Source: Ampelocalamus luodianensis
Taxonomy: Eukaryota > Streptophyta > Magnoliopsida > Poales > Poaceae
Assembly (NCBI GenBank): GCA_036346255.1
Contig: CM070628.1
Coordinates: forward strand, 13,965,840-14,029,839
DNA length: 64,000 nucleotides
Direction: 5' to 3'
This document shows, in pieces, positions 33,595 through 47,000 of this stretch. Numbering within the stretch: position 1 is the stretch's first letter; every line of letters starts with the position of its first letter. The notes beneath the pieces were generated by a model that searched no databases, was not told the origin of the DNA, and was given only the letters and a program-made list of their open reading frames with translations. A program made the position numbers and the translations under genes.

Positions 33595-36500
33595 TTTTTT
33601 TAGATAATGGAAGAGAGAATCTCTTCCGGCCTCTGCATCAAGGATGCACACATTAATTTATTACAAGAACAAGAGTATCAGAATAACCAAATGTGTTACA
33701 AGCGGCTTGGAGCCTTACAATCAAAATACTAATGGAGATTAAGTTCAATCGTTGCAAATCCTGTGGCTAAGCCGCCACCCATGCATATTGAGGATTTGCT
33801 TTGCCACCTCAACCTTAGACTCGACCAACATGGACTCCTTACGAGCGATTTTTGCAAGTTTGCCCAAACACTCAACCAATGCCCACTCAAAAGATAGCAC
33901 TGTAAGGATTAGCGTCACACTTTTGTCAAAAACAATATCATTCCGACATAACCAAATAGATCAACATAAGGCACTAGCTCCCACTAGGAGTTGTGACTTT
34001 AAATTTTTTGGAATACCGGCTAACCAAGTTCCAAACATGTGTGCTATACTCACAGGAGGAGAAAGATTAAACACACATTGAACAACCCACCATGCAAGAC
34101 GAGCAAAAGGCGATCAATAAAAGATGTTGAATTGTTTCCTCTTTAATGCGAAACAACATTGTTTGCTTCTTCTCAATTTCTTTTAAGCTGATTATCTTTA
34201 GTTAATATTACCCTCTCTTGAGATACCATAGGAATATCTTTACTTTTAAAGGAATTTTAATTCTCCGAAAGAAGTTCGTAATTGGGGCTTGATAATTGCC
34301 ACTAAGTACCCCATATAAAGATTGAACCGAAAAAATCCAGACTTAGTCAAATTCCACCTAAACACATCCTTTTGAGAACTTAAATGTAGATTAGAAATTA
34401 TTAAAATTAACTCGTTCCAAGCATGTAACTTAGACCCAATAATAGGTCTGCGAAAGGAAATATTTAAAGGAGTTGAGCTCAGAATATTTGCCACTATATC
34501 GTCCTTTCTCCTTACTACATTATAAAGAATTGGATATTGTCCTTTCAGCGGAGAATCACCTAACCGGATATCTTCCCAAAACCTAGTTTGCATTCCATTT
34601 TTAACTGGAATGAACCAAAACGAAGAAATTGATCTTTAATTTTCATAAGGCGACCAAAATGGGAAGTCCAGGTTTATTAACCACTGCATGCAGACTCTTA
34701 TCCCCCATATATTTCCTAGTCGGAAAGATTGTCAAACTCCTTCTTCATTAAGTAGCTTAAACAACCATTTTCCGAGCAAGCTTTTATTTTTGTGTCTAAG
34801 TTCGAACTCCTAGACCGCCATGCTCTTTGGGCGAACAAACTAGACTCCATTTGCAAGCCTATATTTACGTTTGTGTGATCCTCTGCCGATAAAATCTAGA
34901 GCGATAAAAGTCTAGCCTTACGATAACCTCTCTAGGAACCTTAAAAAGAAAACATATACATTGTGCATTTGCTAAGTACCAAGAATTAATAAGCACTAGC
35001 CCACCACCTGAGACATATTTTTCCTTTCCAAGTACTAAGCTTTCTCTCAACTCTATCCTCAACCCCTTTCCAATCACGATTCCTTATTTTTTTAAAATGA
35101 ATTGGGATTCCTAAGTACTGAAAGGAAAATTCCCACTTCACATCCAAAAGCTGTATCTGAGATTCAACATCTTTGGTGAACCAAAACAAAAATATCACTC
35201 TTATGAAAATTAATCTTTAAACCCGATAATTGTTCAAAGACACATAGGATAAGTTTGAGATTTTTGCTTGCTCTAAATCATTATTCAAAAGAGGATCGTA
35301 TCATCGACATATTGTAAAATGGATAACCCATCATCAATTAAGTGAGGAACTACTCTGTTAAAGACCTACTTCTTTAGCTCTTGAAATGAATATGGCCAGC
35401 ATGTCCGCTACAAGGTTAAAAAGAATGGGGACATAGGGTTACCTTGCCTAAGACCCTTCGAGTTTGGAAAAAGAACCAAGGTCATCATTGACTTTTATTC
35501 CAACACTCCTCCTTAACCAAACTTTCCACCCAAGAGCACCACTTAGAAGAAAAACCTTTCATTCTCAATGTTTGAAGAAGAAATGACCATTTAACTTTGT
35601 CATAAGCTTTCTCAAAATCAATCTTGAAAACTATTGCATCAAGTTTTTATATAACTCATGGATGGTTTCATGAAGGATAACAACTCCATCAAGAATAAAT
35701 CTCCCATGCATGAAAGCCGACTGAGATGGTCTAACAATCTTCTGAGCTACACCCATAAGTCGATTAGTGACCACTTTAGTAAAAAATTTAAAACTTACAT
35801 TTAAAAGACATATAGGTCTATACTGCTGAATTTGTGTAGCATCTATTTTTTTAGGGATCAGTTTAATGATCCCAAAATTCAAGCTAAACAGATGCAATGA
35901 ACATTTATGAAAATCATGGAACATGGCCATCATATCTTTTTTAATGACTTCCCAAAACACCGATAAAACTCACTGAGAATCCATCCGCCCGATGCTTTAT
36001 TATGCTCCATTTGAAAGATTGCTTCTTTCACCTCCTTTTCAGTGAAAGGTTCTATAAGGAGGCTATTTTCCGCATCAGAAACTTGAGGTATATCATTCAA
36101 AAAAGAATCAACCATAGATAAATGGTTAACTTCGGGCGGTCCAAACAAGCCTTTATAATAATTGGTGATATACTTTTTACCGTACATCACCCCGAATTAT
36201 TCCTTCCTCTTGATCGAATGAAAAATCTTTTGTCTTCTATGCTTACCATTCGCAATTAAATGATAATAACGAGTATTCCTATCACCCTCCAAAAGAAACT
36301 TCGCTTTGGATCTTTGATACCACTTAATTTCTTCTTCTCTTAAAAGATGTGTCAATCTCTCATTAGCCGCTTTTTAAGGTTAAAGTCTTGATCCGACAAC
36401 TGGACACCTCGGCCTTTTATCTAGCTCATCAATAATCAAATTAAGATTTCTTTTTCTTTTATAAGTCCCACTTTGGTGTTTTTAGCCCAACCACGAAGAA

Positions 36501-37500
36501 AACATCTAAGAGCTCTAATCTTACATTGCGGATATGTAAAGCGAATGACCTCTAATTTCCTTATTCCACACGGCCACCACTGACTCTCTAAACCCCTCCC
36601 TACATAACTTGACCTAATTCAAATTTAAATAAAGGTGACTTCCTCTATCTGAGCCCTCTTTCGTATTTAAAAGCAACGTGTGATCGGACGAGACCTTTCA
36701 AGAGCATTAAGCGTGACCAAAGGAAATTTATGCTCCCATTACAGTACTCATAAGGACTCGATCCGACTTTTCAAAAGTTGGATTATTTAATGAATTAGCC
36801 CAAGTGAATTGTCTACGGATAAAACAATTTCTCTTAAATCCGGACTATTAATGACGTTAAGCGGAAAGGCCATCTATACTCAATATTATTTTTATTTTTT
36901 CACCAGAATGTCGATGATATTGAAATCCCCCCCAATTAAAATGGGAAGTGATTCTTTCCTACAAGCATGACTCAGTTCAGTAAGGAACTTCTCCTTGAAT
37001 TGAGTTTGAGCTGCACCGTAAACAGCCACAAGAACCCATTGGAAATCATCCTTTCTGTTTTTTAAATGAAACTTAACGTAAAAATCTCCCTCATCAATAG
37101 ACCCAATATCGAAAACCCGGGGGTCCACCCCTAGAAGGATACCCCCTGACCGTCCTTGTGGCAGAGAGAAATGCCACAAAAAATCCCTTCCACCACAAAG
37201 ATGGTTAAGGCTAGCTACTGAAAAGTCTTTTTTACCAGTTTCAAGAATGGCCACAAAATCTAACTGCTGTTCCTTAACTACTTCACAGATGTACCGATGT
37301 TTAGCCAAGTCTCCAAGACCTCTGCTATTCCAAAAAAGACCTTTCATTTGAACTTTAATTTGATAGACCTATTATGAACATTTTTCTTTTTTGACCTAAT
37401 CCCAAGTTGCCACCCAACCTGATCCCGTCACGCTGCATTCCATGAATGAGGAGCTTCCACGCCATTCCCAGAATCGGGAGATCCAGCTTCCGGGTAAAAA
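33595..37500 (-). mobile_element. LINE (L1-type non-LTR retrotransposon), 5'-truncated
   Basis: The minus strand has an endonuclease-RT-zf-RVT order, a 3' tail with GATGCAGAGGCCGG as in many plant LINEs, and a terminal A-run (T run at 33595-33601 on the plus strand). The 5' limit is uncertain; ORF1 is not seen, so truncation at about 37.4-37.5 kb is likely. I found no target duplication. Confidence 0.85.
33745..37347 (-). pseudogene. LINE ORF2 remnant (endonuclease, RT, zf-RVT)
   Basis: The apurinic-type endonuclease starts at 37347 (MKGLFWNSRGLGD, with LETGKKDF and GGDFN). RT blocks are readable at 36190-35930 (FTEKEVKEAIFQMEHNKASG) and 35960-35631 (IIKLIPKK, YRPICLLNVSFKFFTKV, PSQSAFMHGRFILDG). 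Fragments continue at 35198-34865 (FQYLGIPIHFKK). The zf-RVT-like C-terminus at 34593-34246 and 34081-33745 (WLAGIPKNLK, LCWSIWLCRND) ends at TGA 33747-33745. At least six frameshifts separate the pieces. Confidence 0.85.
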
Positions 37501-39410
37501 ATGAAGACCGTTCTTTACTCTTGAGCTGTTGTTTATGGAGACAAACTAAAATTGGACCAGTAGAAATTATATTATTTTTTGTAAAATAATAGCATCAATG
37601 GTTAAATGAGATTATTTAAGTTGAGAAATACAGCCAACTAGCTAAATAATATAGCATAATTAATATTTAACTTAATTATCAATTGACGTGTCAAGTTGAA
37701 AAATCAAAAGAGGAAAAAGCTTGTAATTTAATTGTGTGACATAAGAATTGCAGGTTTGCTAATTTTCAGTTGCCTGATTTTTTTATCCATCAGTCATGTA
37801 TAATTGCACAGTACTAAGCCTAAAATTGCAGTGCCGAGTGGTGTGCATTTTAGTACAGTTCTATTGTAACTTTTAGTTCTATTTGTTTTTTTTTGTATTT
37901 GTAGGGTTCACCTAGATTTACTTTTGTTTAGTTTAGATTTTTTTTTTGTATTTGTAGGGTTCACTATATTTACTTTTGTCTAAATTAAAAAAAAATTTGT
38001 CTCAACACAGAAACTTGCGGTATCCATTGGATCAAAATCCTGCTGCTAAGAAAAGTGACTGATAGATAAAGAAATTTCAGTCACCTGAAGCATAGACGCT
38101 CCGTAAGAATTAATATCTTGCATGTATCATGTCTTTACTACCGATCTAGAATTTTAGATTTTTAAATAGATGAAGTTCAAATTTCAAATAGGGGAAGCTT
38201 AATCGTGAAAAGGATGACAGGACAAACTGAAAAACCAAAAACAAAAGGTCGTATATGGCATTTTCGATTTTGAAGTCCATGTGAGTATTTGTATATTTAC
38301 TGTTTGCGCACAAGAGAGTGTGTGAGAGGATCTAGAAGATAAAAGTCATGATTTCTTTTCATCTCTTTCCCATTGCAACCTTCCGTTTTCCTCTGCATCT
38401 AAGTACATCGTAAGGATGATCCACTTGCAACTTTATCAATCTAACCTTGTGAATCAAGGACAATCTACTTCGCCTCCGGTTGACTCGCCGCCTCCCCCTG
38501 CCTACGCCACCTTGCCCTACTGGCTACTACCTCTGTCCTTCGTCTCCCGCTAACTCGTCGCCACTGTCTCCACCTCCCAGGGTCGATGTCGCCGCTGTCT
38601 GCACCTCTTGGTTGACACTGTCGTACAGACAAGATGGGGCGGAGGCCGTGCCGCCCTCTCCCCGTTGCCAGCCACTGGCTCCCCAGCTCCTATCGGTGTC
38701 GCCGCCTCCTCCCCATGGCTAGCCGCTGTGGCCCCGCCGCCCTCCTCAACTCCCGTTGGCATCATCACCCTCCTCCCTGTGGCCTGCTCCTGCGACCACC
38801 ACCCTCCTCCCTGTGACCTGGTCCCGCCGCCACCGCCCTCCTCCCCATGGCCAACTCTGTCTCTACCCTCGGTGCACAGCCGTCGCCTTTGCCGCTTGTT
38901 GATGGGGAGAGAGGCTGGGGAGAGACAATAGATAAAGAAGCAGTTGGAAAAGCAAGAAGGGCAAATAAGTCTTTTTGCACATAATTTGATAGTCAACTCA
39001 TGGTGGATTGACGGGAGTGGCAAAAAATGATGGAAGTTGAGATTTGATGGTAATGAAGAGAGAAACAGTTTCACGATGGCATTTCAGAGATCTAGCCAAC
39101 TTCTAGTGGCAAATAAGGAATTTCCTTAATACTATATACTAAGATTAGGACGGCACATGGCTCATAACCCATGTAAACCTGTCAGGCATGTGCGGTAACC
39201 CATGTAAACCTATCAGGCATGTGCGGCTTGGCAGGGGCTCCAGCGGTCACGGCCGTAGAGGCCATGGAGTGGGGGCCCAAGACCATATAGGGCGTATTAC
39301 GTAATTATAATGGTTTCTAGGTAGTTATGTTCCATGAAAGGTACTATATATATATATATACTTTAATATTTATATTTGCCCTTGAAATTATAGAGCCGCA
39401 TTGCTTGGGG
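37501..39410. other. Intergenic stretch, no supported gene
   Basis: 37880-37990 has a short direct repeat (GTATTTGTAGGGTTCAC twice). 38470-38930 is GC-rich, C-rich on the plus strand, with overlapping proline-rich frames in four of six frames and internal CCTCCTCCC-type repetition, so it is not a credible protein. A TA microsatellite occurs at about 39345-39361. Confidence 0.5.
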
Positions 39411-39419
39411 AGGTGGCGA

Positions 39420-40895
39420 AAGGAGGCGAGCTACGTAGTGGTTGTTTGGATTACAAATATTAGAAATAAGTTTTCAGAAACCTGGTTTTAGTAGTTTCTT
39501 TTTTAGGAAAACAGGTTTTAAGTAGTTATTATGTTAGAGTGAGTTTATGGATTACTTTGTTTGGATTAGAAAAACTAAAACCAGTTTTCACTCATACAAT
39601 GTTTGGTTGAGATATTTGATAAAATGAACTTTTAGTATGCGTCAGTTCATGCTTTAACACGATAGCTACCAACCATTGGATCAACTCCCTTATATCATCT
39701 ACGGACTGTTCGATCGAGCAACTTTCCAACTTTTCCAACACATCTTCCCCTTCTCTCTCCATTTATTACTGTCACCACTCACCAGTCACCAACCCAGACA
39801 CATGACACACCAAGTCTACTTTCCCCGTCTACTCTCTCTTCATGCCCACCACAGTCACAAAGCACATTGATCAACCTCCTCAACTTCTTCTAGACTCCAA
39901 GCAGTAGCAATGTCCGTGGGAAAGGCGTTACCGCGCCGAGTTGGTCGAGCGACAGGCGCGACGCGCAAGGGCGACTGGGCGAGCCCCCGATTCCTCCTCC
40001 TCCCCTCTCTCTCTATGTCGAGCGCGTTGCCGGTTGATTCGCTGCTGCCGCAGGTGAGCTCTACGCCGAGACTACCTGACCGGTTGTCACCTCCGGCTCC
40101 GTCACACCCCGCGTCCGGCTCTCCTTGCGGCCGCATGCTCCTCCCCTACGCGCCTCCCCCTCTGCTCGGTGCGTCCCGACTCCCCCATGGCGAGGCGAGG
40201 CGGCGAGGGCCGAGGTGGTGAGCCCAAGGCCGCGAGGCGGGAGCTGGCGAGGCCGAGGCGGCCGCAGGAGGCGAGGAGGCCGAACCCCCTCCACGCGTGT
40301 GCTCCGCCTCATCCCTGCATCGGCCACCGCCATCCGGACACCCCGGCGTCACGGCGACGGCGCTCGCTTCTTCTGCGCAGCGCGCGGAGGAGGCAGCGGA
40401 ATGCTGCGTCGGGTACTACGACGCCGAGCCGAACAAGTGCGACGGCGAGGAGGGCAGCGACGGTGGCGCAGACGAGTAGCTGCTCGAGTAGGTGACGTGG
40501 AGGAGAGCTGCACGATACCGTCGACGCGGCGGAGGAGGGCGAAGAGAGCAATTCCGGGGTGGACGTGAAGGCAAAGGAGTTCATCGCCAAGTTCTACTCG
40601 CAGATGAAGCTGCAGTACAACGAGATGATTAAGAGGAGCCTCTGCTATTGTTTGTTAAAGTCCATCAATTTTGAGTTACGTTGAGTTGTTAGGAATGTGG
40701 ATACACAAAACTCGTTTTCTGAAAAACATGGAGTCGTTTTCCATAAAACTAGTATTTTGAGTTTTAGCTAAAACCAGTTTTTGTTACGTTGGTTTTATCC
40801 TCTCCTCCCAAACATGTTTTTAGGTTGTTAGGTGCTTAAACGTGTTTAGCAAAATCTAGTTTTGATAAAACTCGAGATCCAAACAAGCCCGTAAT
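39420..40895. mobile_element. Pack-type inverted-repeat element with captured gene sequence
   Basis: The left end reads GGTTGTTTGGATTACAAATA and the right end, on the minus strand, CGGGCTTGTTTGGATCTCGAG. Both subterminal regions carry many copies of AAACCAGTTTT and its complement, typical of hAT or Harbinger type non-autonomous elements. The AT-rich ends surround a GC-rich core (39910-40620) that contains a recognisable plant gene fragment. The superfamily and the target duplication are not settled. Confidence 0.6.
40505..40684 (+). pseudogene. DUF761 (cotton fibre expressed protein-like) C-terminal fragment
   Basis: The frame from 40505 reads an acidic stretch and then VDVKAKEFIAKFYSQMKLQ, the C-terminal motif of DUF761 plant proteins, before a TGA at 40682-40684. 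Upstream codons in another frame (AEEAAECCVGYYDAEPNKCD) may be an earlier part of the same gene, with stops and a small indel between. It sits inside the inverted-repeat element, so it is probably a captured and decayed fragment. Confidence 0.6.
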
Positions 40896-42679
40896 ATGAA
40901 TAAACCGCGTGGCAGAACAGATGGACTGGGTGATGGATTACTATCTGCTGGAACCTGGAAGCTCACGGTTTCAATTGATGTGTTTATCGTGCACCGCAAC
41001 CTGCAACCTGGCATTAAAATGCTAGCAACAGACAACAGCTCTCAATCACTCTTGGTGTCAACCACCAAATCATCCTACAAATAAAATTATAATTACATCG
41101 TGACGGCGGGGACAAGCAACAGACCGACAACGTGAGGACGAGAGGTGGACCAGTGGGTGCAGTCAAGGCCGGCAAGGAAGAGCTATGACCAGGGGACGAG
41201 CGGCGGAGCGGCGACGTGAGGACGAGCGGAGTCTTATTGGCGCAGTCGAGGGATGTGGGGAACAGTTGCATCCAGCGGGACAGCGGGGACGAACGACGGA
41301 CTGGCGGGTGCAGTCGAGGCCGGCGGGATGATGGGGATGGGCAGTGGGTCAGCGGGGAAGAGTTGTGGCCGACAGGACGACGGGGACGAGCGGTGGACTG
41401 GCCAACACACGGAGGCCAGTGGGATGAGTGGTGGCCGGTGGGGATTGGATGGATGGGGATTGGGGAATAGAGTTGGAGGCGAGTGGAGGCGGCTAGGGTT
41501 ACCGGCTAGGTTGTTAGCCCTAGGTTGGTTGGGCTTGCTTAGATTAAATGGGCCGCGATGAGGCCATGGGCCCACGATCATGGGCTGGGTAGTTACGGAT
41601 ATTACCGAATAGCATGTACCGGATATTACCGAGGAAAACCTCGAATATTCCTCTAACCATCGGAACCCACTCTTCTGATTCTGGCTCCGAATCCGATAGT
41701 AACTATCCGATACCGATTTCAAATCCAACAAAACCTGTCAGATACCGACTTCCATTCCCGAATACACTCGAATTGGTTCGGTCGATCGGGAAATATCTGG
41801 CACGATTGCACCCCTGCTACCAAGCATGCAAAGCTACTCGCTTGTTCGCCCCGTACGCATGTCACTAGCGTGACACCGCGTTTGCGGTGATCTCACACAA
41901 ACAGCCAACAAACAGCCGGCTAGGTCCAGGTGCAATCATCCGTTCACCCTTCACCGCACACCTCAAGGCTTCCTTGGGGTCGAACCCATTTTGCTTTCAC
42001 GTGGATTTTGCCATTCTAGAAGCTTCCACTCCTCAATCTCTTCCCAGGCACGGCTCAACAGTTGTTAATGTTATGGATGGTCGATTATTCTCTTACAACT
42101 GGCCCCAGGATGTCAGACGGTCCAACGTCGAGATGAACCCAGGGAGCTCGCCGTTTCCGTTTGCCGAACGGGCCCCACGCCCGTTTGAATACACAGCATC
42201 CTCTGCGTCCGCTCGAGCAACAGAGCGAGCAACGGGCGGGGCCCGCTACGATTCGGGCCCCGCATGTCAGGTGCTGAGCCACGGGGTGCTGGGGCTTTCG
42301 CCATGTTGCCGTAGCCGAAGACTGAAAGCGAAAACGGCTCGCCCCTCGTGCGCCGCGGCTGGTTTCGGTTGGGTGGCGTGGCACCGCGCACGGCACCGGG
42401 CCCCGCTTTCCAGGTGCCCCGCGCGGGCCGCGGCCGCAATGCGCAAACGAACACGGCCGAGCCGTTCGTAACTTCCCTCGTGCCGCCGCCGCCGTCGTCG
42501 TCTCCTAGCCACCTCACGGCCATTTCCCTCGCGCTTGCCCCACCCGTCACCCGCACAACATACACACACTCCACTCCAGTACCCCGCTCCCACCGCGTGC
42601 GCTGCGCTCCCCTCTCCCGGCTGCGGCGCGTACGAACGTGGGCGAACCAGCCCGTGCAACCCGATCCCCCAACCCCGCC
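40896..42679. other. SSIIa upstream region with GC-rich repeats, no gene seen
   Basis: 41095-41470 holds diverged repeats of roughly 95 bp built on GACGGGGACGAGCGGTGGAC and CAGTCGAGGCCGGCGGG. At 41590-41810, ATACCGAATAG/ATCCGATACCGAT-rich sequence looks like the subterminal region of a small DNA transposon. 41880-42679 is GC-rich and should hold the SSIIa promoter and leader. I see no clear TATA box close to the start codon. Confidence 0.5.
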
Positions 42680-44003
42680 ATGCCGTCGGCAGTCGCGTCC
42701 CCCGCTTCCTCCACCTTCCTCCTCGTGCTCGCGTCCGCCTCCCCGGGGGGCCGCAGGTGGGCCAGGGTGAGCGCCTCGCCCCTCCACGCCGGGGCGAACG
42801 GGCGTCTGGCGCTGCGCTGGCCGCTGCAGCGCACGTCTCGAGATAGAGCGGTGGTGCGCGCGGAGACGGGGGCTGCGGGGAAGGACGCGGCGCCGGAGCG
42901 AAGGGACGACGACGCTGCATCCGCGAGGCAACCCCGCGCCCGGCGCGGCGGCGGTGGCGGCAGCGCGGGCAAGGTGCTTGCGAGATCGTCGTTTACGAGA
43001 GGTTATGTTTTGGCTTGGTGTTCTTGTTTAAAACCGACGCGCGTGTGCGTGCACTGTGCAGGTCGCGGAACGGAGGGATCCCGTCGCGCCGGTCGTCCGT
43101 TACGGCTCGGGCGATGCGTCCAAAGGACCGGCGGCACAGAGGCAGGACGCCGCCCGTCTGGCGAGCCAAAACGGCGCGTTGGTGAGCGCTGACAGCAAAT
43201 CTATCGTCGCTTCGCAGCCGATGAGCATAGTGAAGGTCTCAACTCCGGACTCCGGCGTGATCCTTCCCTCCGCGGACAAGGCGCCGGAGACCGTCGGCCC
43301 AGCCATGAAGACGCCGCCATCGTCCGGGTCAAATTTTGTGTCGTCGGCTCCTGTTCCCGGGTCTGACACAGCTGACGATGTGGAACTTGCAGAGAAGAAG
43401 GGTTCAAAAGTTCTCGAAGGTGTTCCAAAGCCTAATGCAACTTCTCCTCCTGCGCCCGCGGTACAAGAGGCTACTTGGGATTTCAGGAAATATATTGGTT
43501 TCGACGAGCCGGTGGGAGCGAAGGATGATGGCTGGGTTGTTGCAGATGGTGCTGGTTCCTTTGAACATGACCAGAATTATGATTCAGGCCCTTTGGCCGG
43601 GGAGAATGTCATGAACGTGATCGTGGTAGCTGCTGAATGTTCTCCCTGGTGCAAAACAGGCATGAATACTGTTGTGTTTTTAGTTTTTCAGTGCTGTTGT
43701 TCATTTCAATTTGCTTGGATTACTCATTTGAACAACTGTTGCATTGCGTAGGTGGACTTGGAGATGTTGTGGGTGCTTTGCCTAAGGCTTTGGCAAGAAG
43801 AGGACATCGTGTTATGGTACTCTCTTTCGTTTTCTTTTTGGATGGCTGTTTCTGCAGCATATGACAGATTAATCATTTGATGAACCTATATGTTTAGATA
43901 ATCATATTTGAATGAATGCATGGTAAATTGATTTTTGATGTACGAACGAGATGGTCTAAAAATGCTATTCCAGCTGTTAGATGAAAAACATCTAAACTCT
44001 GTT

Positions 44004-44099
<96 letters not shown>

Positions 44100-47000
44100 A
44101 TGTGTGTGTGTGTGTGTGTTGTGCTATTCTTCAGTTGTTGAGGGTGTTTTCTGCATATTTTCCTCCTCTTTGTAACTGTACATAATTGGCCCATTGGCCC
44201 ATGAGTAATGTATAAAGCCTCATTCCAAAACACCAACATGGTATCAGAGCTAGAGTTTCCCTAGCTCCGTGACAGCCCGCCGCCGGTCGCCGCCGCCATT
44301 CCCACACCTGATCCTTTGCCTTTCGCCCGAGGCTTCCTCTGCTCCAGCTCCTGATCCTTTGCTTCAGCTCTCTCCTCCAAGTTGCACGCGCTGACCGGGA
44401 GGCCGGCGCCGGATCTGCGCCGCCAGATCCAGCTCCCACGAGGCCGACGCCGGATCTAGCTCCCCCGCCGAACACTCCCCTGCCTCCCAAGCTCGGCCCG
44501 CCGTCGGCCTCTCCCCTGCCTCCCCTACTCGGGCCGTCGCCTCCGAGCTCCTCTGCGCGCGGCGCCGCCTCCAAGACCTCCTCTCCTCTACCCCGACGCC
44601 TCGCACCACCGCCGCCGAGCTCTCCAGCTCGTGCCGCCGCCATCGAGCTCTCCAGCTTGCGCCGCCGCCGCCGCCGTCTTCACTCTTCGTCGTCGTCCTG
44701 CCGAAGCTCGCTCCCCGCTGCGGCTCGGGTTCGCTCTCATCTCGGAGGAGCAGCAGATCCACAGAAGAGAACGGTAGATTCCCCACTGCACTCAGCCTCT
44801 GCTGCTGCTGGAGACCGACGCAATCACCTTGTGCCTTTTGCTGCTGCTGCTGCCAAGGTAGTCAGAGTCGAGATCCTGAGTCGGATCGATTTGCCTCCGG
44901 TAGAATCGAATCGAGATCGAATCGTAGAATCGCGATTCTACGGATTTGTAAAATACATATATTTATCATCTATACTATAAGTTTGTATGATTCTTATAAG
45001 GCAAAAAGGGCAAACACTTCTTATCACACAAATGAAAAACATAATGGTTCGACATGATGGGTGATATAAGGAGAACAACATTACCATGATATAATATTTT
45101 GCATGCTCCTTGCTTATTTATAGTTTCATTCTAAAAATTAATATCAACAAATTTTGCTCTAAAACAAAATATCATGAAAGTCGGCCTCTAAAAATTGCAA
45201 ATTTTTTTTGCCTAAGACTCTGAGTAGGATCGACGTAAGACTTGGATCGACGGGCTGTCGTGGGTTCGTAGAATCGTAAGACTCTAAGAGTTGGATCGCG
45301 ATCCTAACTACCTTGGCTGCTGCTGCTGACCCGGCTGGGCTTGGCAGCAACCATTCCAAAGATGACACCCTTCGGAACCTCGAGTGCGGGTACCGTCTCG
45401 GTTCCGAAGCCACCGGTCACCTTCAACGGCGTCAACTACCGTGAGTTTGTCCAGCACATGAGGATTCACCTGCGGGGACAACGCCTGTGGGTCTACCTCA
45501 TCGGCGATCGGCCTTGCCCACCCCGCCCTGTCCCGCCAACCGAGCCCATTTTTCCTGCTGATGCAACCGAGGATGTTCAGCGGGCTGCGGTTGCCGCCTT
45601 TGAGGACGCGCTCGAGGAGTACCAGACGCAGCTCCACGCCTACGAGGTGTGGAATGATGGGGATGCTAAGGCCTCCGCCATCGTGGTGGCCAGCATTGAG
45701 CCCGAGCACGCATCTGATGTGCTTGGGTTGTCTACGGCCAAGGAGATGTGGGATCGCCTTCGTGCCCACTACAAGCCGAAGAGCGAGGCCTTGTACCTGT
45801 CCACTCTTCGGGAGGAGAAATCTCTCCAAAAGCACGACGCCACCGTGGATGCCTTCTACCAGCAGTTGGCTACGGTTTGGCATCAGCTTGACTCTCTGGG
45901 GCCGGATGTCTGTCGATCCTGCACCTGCAGTGTACGTCAGCAGGCTCACTTGGAGACTCGTCGCCTCCACGAGTTCCTTACCCGCCTTCGTACGGAGTAT
46001 GAGGTGGCTCGCTCTCAGTTGCTGATGAGACAGCCCCTTCCCTCTATATTGGAGGCTCTTGCTGCTATTCGGGCTGAGGAGGCTCGTCTTCGCACGGCAG
46101 GGATTCTACAGCAGCCCTCTTCAGTCTTGGCTGTTCACACTCCAGCACCGGTGCATACGCCTACCTCTGCCCCTGTGGTCGCTGTTGCTACTTCCACCGG
46201 CCTTCACTGCGACTAATGTGACCGTTCTGGGCACACTGTCCAGTACTGTCGCCAGAAGCAGAAGGCTCGCCGGAGTGGCCGCACTTCGAGGGGGGAGCTG
46301 GCTCCCGGTCAAGTTCACGCCAGAGTTTCTTGGAGCATACGCACCAGGAGATGCTCATGCTGCTTCTGCTCCTGCACCAAGTTCTGCTGCTCGGTCTTCT
46401 GGTCCTGCACCACCACCTCCTTCAGGTATCTCGTCTCCTTGAATTTTGGATTCGGTGCCTCTTTCCACATGACACCGGACTTCTCTCATCTTTCTTCTGT
46501 GAGACCACCTGATCTTCCTCTCACAGTTCAAACTGCGAATGGGGCATCTCTTCCTGTTGTAGGACGAGGCACTCTTTCCACTTTATCTTTTCATGTTCCT
46601 ACTGTATCTCATGTTCTTAGTCTTACTATGCAGCTTATATCAGCTGGTCAGATCACTGATCATGGCTGTCGTATCATCCTTGATTCTGACTCTTGTTGTA
46701 TTCAGGATCATCGTACGGGGATTCTGGTTGGAACTGGTCCTCGGCGCCATGATTCTCAGCATCTTTGGGAGCTCGACTGGCTACATCTTCCTTCCACTGC
46801 CTCTACCAGCCAGTCAGCCAGTACCACCACCTCGGCTTCTTCTGCTTCTTCCACCACCACTTTTGTCTAGTGGCACTATCGGTTAGGCCACATTGGTGGT
46901 TCTCGTCTTTCGTCGCTAGTAGGGAGTGGTGTTCTAGGCTCTATTTCTGGTGACACTACTTTACATTGTACGGATTGCAAGCTTGGCAAGCAGCTGCAAC

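Noticed and set aside
38480..39074. Proline-rich frames on both strands in a GC-rich island
   Set aside because: Open in four of six frames with CCTCCTCCC-type repetition. There are no splice or domain signals. Composition explains the open frames.
40125..40568. 147-aa Arg-rich frame within the Pack-type element
   Set aside because: It overlaps, in the wrong frame, the segment that encodes the DUF761 motif, and has no family likeness of its own.
42113..42931. 272-aa minus-strand frame across the SSIIa promoter and first exon
   Set aside because: Arg/Gly-rich frame created by GC-rich sequence. Several other overlapping frames exist in the same place, and the opposite strand has the real SSIIa start.
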